Source: JBFFXF01 sp041569895 (lineage in GTDB: Bacteria > Planctomycetota > UBA8108 > JACQVS01). Taken from it: DNA of 5,672 nt. Positions 1 to 5,672 of this stretch are shown here, one piece after another. The notes under the pieces are model-generated. The model worked only from the letters and a program-made list of their open reading frames with translations, was not told the origin of the DNA and did not search any database. Position 1 is the first letter of the stretch; each line of letters opens with the position of its first letter. The stretch covers positions 1 through 5,672 of the forward strand of contig JBFFXF010000376.1 in NCBI GenBank assembly GCA_041569895.1, written 5' to 3'. Position numbers and translations under genes: made by a program.

Positions 1-740
1 ATCCGCCGTCCGGGCGGCGCGGTGCGGCCGGCGATGAACGAGACCACCGGCTTGGTGACGTGCTCCCGGATGTAGGCCGCGGCCTCTTCCTCCGCGCTGC
101 CGCCGATCTCGCCGATCATCACGATCGCTTCGGTCTGCGAATCCTTCTCGTACAGCTCGAGCGTGTCGATGAACGCGGTGCCCACGATCGGGTCGCCGCC
201 GATGCCGATGCACGTCGACTGGCCGAGACCGAGGCTGGTCGTCTGCCAGACTGCCTCGTAGGTGAGCGTCCCGCTGCGCGAGACGATGCCGACCTTGCCG
301 GGCTTGTGGATGTAGCCCGGCATGATGCCGATCTTGCACTCGCCCGGGGTGATGATGCCGGGGCAGTTCGGCCCGATCAGTCGCGTCGCGCCGCCGTGGC
401 GGCGGATCTCCTGCATGACGCGGGACATGTCCAGCGCCGGGATGCCCTCGGTTATGCAGACGGCGAGCTCGACGCCCGCGGCGGCGGACTCGAGCACGGC
501 GTCGGCAGCGAAGGCCGGCGGCACGTAGATCACCGCGGCGTTGCCGCCGGTGCGATCGACCGCCTCCTCGACGGTGTCGAAGACCGGGATGCCGTCGACC
601 TTCTGCCCGCCCTTTCCGGGGGTCACGCCGGCGACGACGCGCGTGCCGTACTCGACCGCCTGCCGCGTGTGAAACTGCCCCGTCTTGCCGGTCAGCCCCT
701 GACAGATGACGCGCGTCTTCTTGTCGACCAGCACGCTCAT
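1..740 (-). CDS. sucD: Succinyl-CoA synthetase (succinate-CoA ligase), alpha subunit, partial (C-terminus missing)
   Basis: The alpha subunit binds CoA and carries the phosphohistidine of succinyl-CoA synthetase, the cytoplasmic TCA-cycle enzyme that interconverts succinyl-CoA and succinate with formation of ATP or GTP. The ATG at 740-738 gives MSVLVDKKTRVICQGLTGKT, which aligns with E. coli SucD without gaps at the N-terminus. Visible family landmarks are the Rossmann-type CoA site with T17-G18, K43 in VTPGKGG, ITEGIP (96-101), IGPNCPGIITPGECKIG (122-138), VSRSGTLTYEA with the substrate-contacting tyrosine (Y161), GIGGDP (179-184) and MIGEIGGSAEEEAAAYI (208-224). The 246 complete codons end in ...PPGRR. 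The next partial codon (AT) fits the Met of the usual MGHAGA motif, so the catalytic His should lie about three codons beyond the edge. About 40-45 residues are missing. Only 1 nt separates it from the sucC stop, and AGGGAG (751-756) inside the sucC 3' end is its Shine-Dalgarno, spaced 10 nt. Identity is secure. Confidence 0.97.
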   Translation of the reverse strand, partial: MSVLVDKKTRVICQGLTGKTGQFHTRQAVEYGTRVVAGVTPGKGGQKVDGIPVFDTVEEAVDRTGGNAAVIYVPPAFAADAVLESAAAGVELAVCITEGIPALDMSRVMQEIRRHGGATRLIGPNCPGIITPGECKIGIMPGYIHKPGKVGIVSRSGTLTYEAVWQTTSLGLGQSTCIGIGGDPIVGTAFIDTLELYEKDSQTEAIVMIGEIGGSAEEEAAAYIREHVTKPVVSFIAGRTAPPGRR

Positions 741-741
741 G

Positions 742-1911
<1,170 letters not shown>

Positions 1912-1917
1912 CGCGCT

Positions 1918-1922
1918 CTCCT
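1918..1922 (-). promoter_or_regulatory. Ribosome binding site that decides the sucC GTG start
   Basis: AGGAG on the minus strand, 6 nt before GTG at 1911. No comparable motif precedes the upstream in-frame ATG at 1962. This motif and the conserved HEYQAKE N-terminus place the start at 1911. Confidence 0.85.
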
Positions 1923-1939
1923 GCCTGGCATCGCCGTTC

Positions 1940-1978
1940 CCGGCCCGTTCTCTCCGGAACAACCCGGTCAGGGGCCGG
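1940..1978 (-). repeat. Inverted repeat between the sucC -10 box and the start codon
   Basis: Perfect 7-bp arms CCGGCCC (1978-1972) and GGGCCGG (1946-1940) on the minus strand, separated by 25 nt. One arm abuts the TATAAT and covers the likely transcription start, so it could be an operator or a chance GC-rich match. As RNA only the edge of the first arm would be transcribed, which argues against a simple leader hairpin. Confidence 0.3.
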
Positions 1979-2006
1979 ATTATAGGGGGATCCGCGGGGA
2001 AGGCAA
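1979..2006 (-). promoter_or_regulatory. Sigma70-type promoter of sucCD
   Basis: Minus strand: TTGCCT (2006-2001), 16-bp spacer, TATAAT (1984-1979). The -10 hexamer is perfect and the -35 matches TTGACA at 4 of 6 positions. The expected transcription start is near 1972, giving a leader of about 60 nt before the sucC GTG. It lies in the 115-bp gap after the upstream gene on the same strand, so sucCD need not rely on read-through. The call is by motif only. Confidence 0.65.
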
Positions 2007-2015
2007 GGCGTCGCG

Positions 2016-2033
2016 GGCTCAGCGGCTCAGCGG
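2016..2033. repeat. Short tandem duplication at a stop codon
   Basis: The 8-bp unit GGCTCAGC occurs twice in tandem plus two further bases (GG). It spans the TGA stop (2029-2027) of the minus-strand repeat-protein gene. One unit and its stop are coding; the other copy falls just past the stop. It is probably a replication-slippage scar. Confidence 0.6.
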
Positions 2034-4084
2034 TTAACGCGTCCGCCGAGTCGCCGAACGCCGGCGAGCGCGTCGCCGTTCTTGTCGTCGACTTCGCGGA
2101 GAACGCGGCGGTACTCGCGGAGCGCCGACAGGAACTCGCCGTTCTCCTCGTGGAGCACGGCGAGGTAGTTTCGCATCTCGGCGTGGAGAGCGCCGGCCTC
2201 CCCGGTGGTCTCGTCCTGGATGCTCAGGAGCCCGTCGGCGAGCGCCGTCAGCGCCTCCTCGCGCTTCCCGAGCGCCGACTGGGCGCGGGCGATGCCGAAG
2301 AACGCGCCGGCGCGCTGGATGCGCAGGTTCGAGCGCACGTCGAGCACCGTGCGGTTGTGCTCGCGGATGTCGAAGGGCGGCACGTCGGAGATCGGCAGGT
2401 CCGAGCGCACGATGATCACCATCTCCTTCTCGCGCTCCTCGATGATGTCGATGGCGCTGCGGTAGCGCTCGATCGCCAGGTCGAGCAGCGCGCGACGCTC
2501 GGTCCCCGGAAGCCCCGCAGTCCGCGTCGCGCGACGAGACGCCAGATCTGCGAGCGCCCGGTGCCCGGGCAGGAACTGGCTCTCGCTCTCGAGGCAGCGA
2601 CGCAACTCGTTGATCGCGCGCTCCTCGTCGCCGCCGATCTCGGCGATCCTGGCGAGGTGGTAGTGCACCCAGGCCAGGTGTTTCTCGTCGATCGACCGGA
2701 TCGGACGGCTGACCAGATCGGTGAAGATCTTGCTCGCCTCCTCGACGCGGCCGAGTCGGCTGTAGAGAAGGATCCCGAGGTGCACGTGCGCGTTGAAGAA
2801 GGTCGGGTCGGTCCGCACGGCGCGCCGGAGCAGGGACTCGGCCTCGGCGAAGCGCTCGACCTGAACCGCGGCGCCGGCGCGCGCCCAGAGATCGCGCGCC
2901 CTGACTCGCTGTGGCGTGTCGATCGACTGGCCGGAGAGGACCGCGTTCGCCTGCAGCCGGATGGCGTCGGCGTTCTTCTCCCACCAGTCACGCCATCTCT
3001 TGATCGCCCGACGCCGGGCCAGCGGCGTGTCGTCCGGGTGGTAGCCGAGGTCCTCGCCGGTGAAATCCTCGAGACTCTCGATGCAGAGCCGACGAATCTG
3101 CCGATTCTCCATCTCGAGCCCCTCGATCAGTGTCGGGGCGCCGATGAGAATGCGGTTCTTGCCGAGCGCGACGGCCACGGCGAGCTGGACCTGGCCCACC
3201 GCCCGGTCGTAGATCTCGATCAGCTCGTCGTTGCGGCCCAGTCCGCCGAGGATGCCGACGACGAGAGCGCGGACGGAGGACGCCTCTCCCGGGTGCATGA
3301 GGATCGCCCTGGCGATCGGCACGATCTCCTCGGGATGCCGCGAGAAGATGCCGTGGATCATGCGCTCCTTCTGCTCGGGGTCCGTCCCGCCGAGCACGTC
3401 GTAGACTTGCGGCTCCGAGAGCTCGACGGTGTCGGAGACCGCCGCCTTGAGCCGCTCGACGAAGAGCACGCGATCGAGCGACGCTGCGGACGGACTTCCC
3501 TCCTTCGCCTTCTTGCGCGCCTCCTCGACGTAGGGAACCGCGAAGAGACCGAAGGAGATCAGCGTCTCCTCGGCCTTGCGTCGCTCCACCTCGCCGCCGT
3601 CGGAGTCGAGCGCCTTGATGGCGTTCTTGATTTTCGACTCCTTCTCCCTCGTGAAGTAGAGGGACGTGTCCGCGCCGGGCTCGAGCTCGCCCCGCCGTAT
3701 GATGCGCAGCACCTGCGAGACGGGGATGCTGGCGCGATTGCCGTCGGCGAAGGTGACCCGCACGGAGTTGCGGTCCTCGGAGAAGCTGACCGTGCCGCGC
3801 AGGTCGTTGCCGTTTCGGCAGAGCACCAGGTCGGTCTCGAGCGTCGCGTCCCGCGACTCGTGGTACTCGAAGGTGGCCTCCGCGATGTCGCGACGGGCTA
3901 TGGTGCGCCGCCCGGCCTCCGTGGTCACGGCGACGGCGTTGCCGCCGAGGTCGACGACGTCGCCCTCGATCCGCGACCCGTCGGTGAGGCGCAGGGTGTC
4001 GGCGCCGCAGGGGGCCGTCAGAAGCAACACGGCGCACGGCGCGATGAGGGCCTGGAGGCGGAGGGAGAAGCTCGGGATGCGCAT
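2027..4084 (-). CDS. Predicted exported HEAT/TPR repeat protein with two N-terminal beta modules, function unknown
   Basis: I do not recognise a named gene. With the ATG at 4084 the product is 685 aa. Residues 1-28 look like a Sec signal peptide: MRIPSFSLR, a hydrophobic core LIAPCAVLLL, and likely signal peptidase I cleavage after CGA before D29. C26 (TAPC) is a poor lipobox because proline precedes it. Residues 29-75 and 84-130 look like two copies of a small beta module (DTLRLTDGSRIEGDVV; DLVLCRNGNDLRGTV), each ending in a segment resembling 'I-x-x-x-x-I'. Residues about 145-345 are helical and HEAT-like (for example SSVRALVVGILGGLGR). A motif AIKRWRDWWEKN lies at 360-371. TPR-like helix pairs occupy about 395-500 and 588-668 (for example RFAEAESLLRRAVRTDPTFFNAHVHLG). 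An upstream in-frame GTG at 4105 would add 7 residues; ATG is preferred because it starts the signal peptide directly and has GAGAG a few bases upstream. It has its own promoter and is followed 115 bp later by sucC. A scaffold or protein-interaction role in the envelope is inference; no catalytic motif is visible. Confidence 0.85.
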   Translation of the reverse strand: MRIPSFSLRLQALIAPCAVLLLTAPCGADTLRLTDGSRIEGDVVDLGGNAVAVTTEAGRRTIARRDIAEATFEYHESRDATLETDLVLCRNGNDLRGTVSFSEDRNSVRVTFADGNRASIPVSQVLRIIRRGELEPGADTSLYFTREKESKIKNAIKALDSDGGEVERRKAEETLISFGLFAVPYVEEARKKAKEGSPSAASLDRVLFVERLKAAVSDTVELSEPQVYDVLGGTDPEQKERMIHGIFSRHPEEIVPIARAILMHPGEASSVRALVVGILGGLGRNDELIEIYDRAVGQVQLAVAVALGKNRILIGAPTLIEGLEMENRQIRRLCIESLEDFTGEDLGYHPDDTPLARRRAIKRWRDWWEKNADAIRLQANAVLSGQSIDTPQRVRARDLWARAGAAVQVERFAEAESLLRRAVRTDPTFFNAHVHLGILLYSRLGRVEEASKIFTDLVSRPIRSIDEKHLAWVHYHLARIAEIGGDEERAINELRRCLESESQFLPGHRALADLASRRATRTAGLPGTERRALLDLAIERYRSAIDIIEEREKEMVIIVRSDLPISDVPPFDIREHNRTVLDVRSNLRIQRAGAFFGIARAQSALGKREEALTALADGLLSIQDETTGEAGALHAEMRNYLAVLHEENGEFLSALREYRRVLREVDDKNGDALAGVRRLGGRVNR

Positions 4085-4170
4085 GGCGCTGGCTCTCTGG
4101 TCCACGGTATCTGCTCGGGCTGTCGGGGGCCGCCGGGAATCGGTCTGCGCTGGAGACCGGTCGAACCCCG

Positions 4171-4199
4171 ATTATAGCCGAGTTTCGGGCCGGCGTCCG
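4171..4199 (-). promoter_or_regulatory. Promoter of the exported repeat-protein gene
   Basis: Minus strand: perfect TATAAT (4176-4171) with a 17-bp spacer to CGGACG (4199-4194), which keeps only the GAC core of a -35. The expected start is near 4164, giving a leader of about 80 nt. The -10 context CTATAATC is identical to that of the sucC promoter. Confidence 0.5.
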
Positions 4200-4244
4200 C
4201 GTTTTCAGCGACAGTCCCTGCCCCCGGGACGCGGCGTCAAGATC

Positions 4245-4264
4245 CTCGACAGAATCCTGTCGAG
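4245..4264. repeat. Perfect palindrome between divergent promoters, candidate operator
   Basis: CTCGACAG (4245-4252) and CTGTCGAG (4257-4264) are exact reverse complements around AATC. The site lies about 46 bp upstream of the leftward -35 and about 109 bp upstream of the rightward -35. A further GTCGAG direct copy sits at 4271-4276. No T-run follows on either strand, so a terminator is unlikely. A dimeric regulator site is inference. The recognised protein is unknown; the arms do not match the E. coli LexA layout (CTGT-N8-ACAG), since the order is inverted. Confidence 0.5.
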
Positions 4265-4372
4265 TCATGAGTCGAGCCGCGGCCCGGCGGCCGGTCTGCT
4301 CCTGTGCGGGCAAATACGGGGCCCGAGGGGCCAGGCCCCCGGCAACGCCGGCGACCCGGCTCGAAGAGCCGT

Positions 4373-4401
4373 TTGAAATCGGCGAGCGCGGTCCCTATAC
4401 T
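4373..4401 (+). promoter_or_regulatory. Sigma70-type promoter of the YhaM-family RNase gene
   Basis: TTGAAA (4373-4378), 17-bp spacer, TATACT (4396-4401). Both hexamers match consensus at 5 of 6 positions with optimal spacing, making this the best promoter in the window. The expected start is near 4408, about 120 nt before the gene's GTG start. Confidence 0.7.
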
Positions 4402-4410
4402 CGCCCGGTG

Positions 4411-4437
4411 CCGTCGGCCCGGGACCGGCGCCGACGG
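4411..4437 (+). promoter_or_regulatory. Hairpin at the 5' end of the RNase mRNA leader
   Basis: CCGTCGGC (4411-4418) pairs perfectly with GCCGACGG (4430-4437) around an 11-nt loop. It begins about 3 nt after the predicted transcription start, so the mRNA would carry a very stable 5'-terminal stem. Such stems can protect transcripts from 5' end attack. It is not followed by U residues, so it is not an intrinsic terminator. Its role is inferred. Confidence 0.45.
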
Positions 4438-4526
4438 GTCCGCCGGCGCGTGGTGCGAGCCCCGCCGGCGCCCCGGTGGGCAGGCCGCCCTCCGCGCAAC
4501 CGTCCCGCAACCGGAAACCGAGAGCC

Positions 4527-5498
4527 GTGAACTCCTCGCCGCCCCTCGTCAGCGAGCTCCGCAAGGGGCACCGCGTCGACCGCGTTTTCCTGGTCGAGAA
4601 CTCCAACTTCAAGCAGACCCGGAACAACAAGTTCTTCATCCAGGCGGACCTACGTGATCGGAGCGGCTCGATCAAGGGGATCCGCTGGGAGGCCGACCGA
4701 GAGCTCTTCGACAGCTTCCGCGTCTCCGACTTCGTCCACGTGGTCGGCCGCGTCGAGGAGTTCCAGCAGCACCTGCAGATCATCATCGACAAGATCTGGC
4801 GCGTCGACGACGGGACGATCGAGGTCGACCTCTTCCTGCCGACGAGCGACGCCGACCTCGACGCCCTGGCGAGCGAGCTCGAGAGGCGCGTCGCGGCGGT
4901 CGCGGATCGGGACCTGCGCGCGCTGCTCGAGGCGTTTCTCGCGGAGCCAGAGGTGCGCGACGGGATCAAGCGCTGCCCTGCGGGCAAGACGCTGCACCAC
5001 GCCTGGATCGGCGGGCTGCTGGAGCATGTCGTGTCGCTGCTGCGCGCGGCCGATCTGATCTGCCAGCACTACCCGCAGCTCGACCGCGACCTCCTGGTCG
5101 CCGGCGTCATCCTCCACGACATCGGCAAGCTCCGCGAGCTCTCCTTCGACCGATGCTTCCGCTACACCGACGCGGGCCAGCTCGTCGGCCACATCGCCAT
5201 CGGCATCGCCTGGACGACGGAGCTCGCCGGCCGCATCGAGGACTTCCCTCCCGACAGGCTGACGCAGGTCCTCCACCTGATCGCCAGCCATCACGGCCAG
5301 CCGGAGTACGGCGCCGTCAAGCTGCCGATGACCCGCGAGGCGATCGCGCTCCACTACCTCGACAACCTCGACGCCAAGCTGTCGCTCTTCGAGACCGTCC
5401 AGCGCGAGCAACGCCTCGGAACCGACGGCCGCGACGGCGACGACGAATCGTGGAGCGATTACCATCCGGCGATGGGGCGGCGGTTGTACTTTCCCTGA
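4527..5498 (+). CDS. yhaM: YhaM-family 3'-5' exoribonuclease (OB-fold plus HD domain)
   Basis: YhaM-type enzymes are cytoplasmic metal-dependent nucleases that trim RNA (and single-stranded DNA in vitro) from the 3' end. The product is 323 aa (B. subtilis YhaM is about 314). Residues about 14-95 form the OB-fold: KFFIQADLRDRSGSIKGIRW followed by VHVVGRVEEFQQHLQIIID. Residues about 150-320 form the HD domain with expected ligands: H157/H158 in KTLHHAW, H167 in GGLLEH, the H197-D198 pair in LHDIGK, H222 in GHIAIG, H255/H256 in SHHGQPEYGA, and D279/D282 in LDNLDAK. The C-terminal WSDYHPAMGRRLYF also fits the family. The GTG start at 4527 gives a family-like N-terminus. Its ribosome site is weak (GGAAA, 9 nt upstream), and an upstream in-frame GTG at 4476 would add 17 Arg/Pro-rich residues. 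It is transcribed alone and divergently from the repeat-protein gene. The family assignment is firm. The exact substrate in this lineage is not, and an HD-domain hydrolase with another nucleic-acid role remains possible. Confidence 0.9.
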   Translation: MNSSPPLVSELRKGHRVDRVFLVENSNFKQTRNNKFFIQADLRDRSGSIKGIRWEADRELFDSFRVSDFVHVVGRVEEFQQHLQIIIDKIWRVDDGTIEVDLFLPTSDADLDALASELERRVAAVADRDLRALLEAFLAEPEVRDGIKRCPAGKTLHHAWIGGLLEHVVSLLRAADLICQHYPQLDRDLLVAGVILHDIGKLRELSFDRCFRYTDAGQLVGHIAIGIAWTTELAGRIEDFPPDRLTQVLHLIASHHGQPEYGAVKLPMTREAIALHYLDNLDAKLSLFETVQREQRLGTDGRDGDDESWSDYHPAMGRRLYFP

Positions 5499-5535
5499 TC
5501 GTTGGGGGGTTGGTGTCGGGACCGGGAGAGCCTTC

Positions 5536-5607
5536 GACTCGGATTCCGACTCCGACTCCGACACCGACTCCGACACCGACGCCGACACCGACACCGACGC
5601 CGACTCC
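5536..5607. repeat. Degenerate hexanucleotide array (GACNCC)x12
   Basis: Twelve contiguous 6-bp units over 72 bp. Ten fit GACNCC exactly, with N being T, A or G. The first unit is GACTCG and the second GATTCC. Nearly all variation falls at the fourth base, so this is not a simple perfect microsatellite. It starts 37 bp after the RNase stop codon. Confidence 0.9.
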
Positions 5608-5621
5608 GTCGTTGCAAAAAC

Positions 5622-5668
5622 GTACCGTACCCGTACCCGTTCCCGTGCCCGTTCCCGTTCCCGTCCTC
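5622..5668. repeat. Second degenerate hexanucleotide array (GTNCCC)n
   Basis: A 5-bp partial unit GTACC (5622-5626) is followed by six units fitting GTNCCC (5627-5662), with A, A, T, G, T, T at the third base, then a diverged GTCCTC (5663-5668). Only the third base varies among the six. It follows the first array after 14 bp that include an A5 run (5616-5620). The array may continue past the window edge. Confidence 0.85.
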
Positions 5669-5672
5669 GAGG

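Larger units (their letters stand above)
4085..4526. other. Divergent intergenic regulatory region, no convincing gene
   Basis: This 442-bp gap separates the leftward repeat-protein gene from the rightward RNase gene. It holds one outward promoter for each side, a perfect palindrome at 4245-4264, smaller GC-rich inverted repeats at 4214-4230, 4327-4339 and 4339-4351, and a hairpin in the rightward leader. The small ORFs here are rich in Arg and Pro, lack ribosome binding sites and overlap the promoters, so they are not called. Confidence 0.7.

Noticed and set aside
4327..4351. Adjacent GC-rich inverted repeats (GGGGCC-A-GGCCCC and CCGGC-AAC-GCCGG) as a terminator
   Set aside because: No T-run follows on either strand, and no gene ends here. 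Short GC palindromes are common at this base composition.
4267..4530. An 87-codon plus-strand ORF whose TGA overlaps the RNase GTG start (GTGA), suggesting a coupled small gene
   Set aside because: It contains the RNase promoter (4373-4401), lacks a ribosome binding site, and its product is mostly Arg and Pro. The overlap looks accidental.
5499..5535. Possible intrinsic terminator after the RNase gene, including a G6 run
   Set aside because: No stem followed by a T-run can be formed before the hexamer arrays, so no terminator is called.
4650..5594. A 314-codon minus-strand open frame starting in the hexamer array with Ser-Glu/Ser-Val repeats
   Set aside because: It covers the RNase gene in antisense, and its odd N-terminus is only the reverse reading of the GACNCC array. 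There is no ribosome binding site or family match.
5536..5668. The repeat arrays as a CRISPR array
   Set aside because: Units are 6 bp and contiguous, with no spacers and no 20-40 bp repeats, and there are no cas genes in the window.

Overview
The window is high-GC bacterial chromosome with ordinary, tightly packed genes. The organism cannot be named from it. The layout suggests an uncultured or little-studied high-GC diderm, because a Sec-exported protein combines short 'L-x-DG' beta modules, HEAT-like repeats, an R-W-x-x-W-W motif and TPRs. That style is familiar from Planctomycetota and similar phyla. This placement is inference and weakly held.

Positions 1-1911 (minus strand) carry sucC and the first 246 codons of sucD, the beta and alpha subunits of succinyl-CoA synthetase of the TCA cycle. 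They are one base apart and surely co-translated. sucD is cut by the window edge just before its catalytic histidine. Upstream of sucC is a near-consensus sigma70-type promoter (TTGCCT-N16-TATAAT), so sucCD can be transcribed independently of the next gene.

Positions 2027-4084 (minus strand) hold a 685-residue predicted exported repeat protein of unknown function, with its own perfect TATAAT -10 box about 90 bp upstream. The 442-bp gap at 4085-4526 separates it from a divergent gene. The gap holds two outward-facing promoters, a perfect 8-bp-arm palindrome between them, several GC-rich inverted repeats, and a structured leader of about 120 nt in front of the rightward gene.

Positions 4527-5498 (plus strand) encode a YhaM-family 3'-5' exoribonuclease: an N-terminal OB-fold nucleic-acid-binding domain followed by an HD phosphohydrolase domain with all expected metal ligands visible.

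Downstream (5499-5672) are two adjacent degenerate hexanucleotide arrays, (GACNCC)n and (GTNCCC)n, each varying almost only at one fixed position. In one plus-strand frame both varying positions are synonymous third codon positions, giving a Thr-Pro tract and then a Val-Pro tract. They could therefore be intergenic repeat DNA or the start of a proline-rich protein running off the window. I see no mobile element, CRISPR array, tRNA or rRNA, and no clear new defence or biosynthetic system. The hexamer arrays and the divergent regulatory region are the parts most worth a second look.
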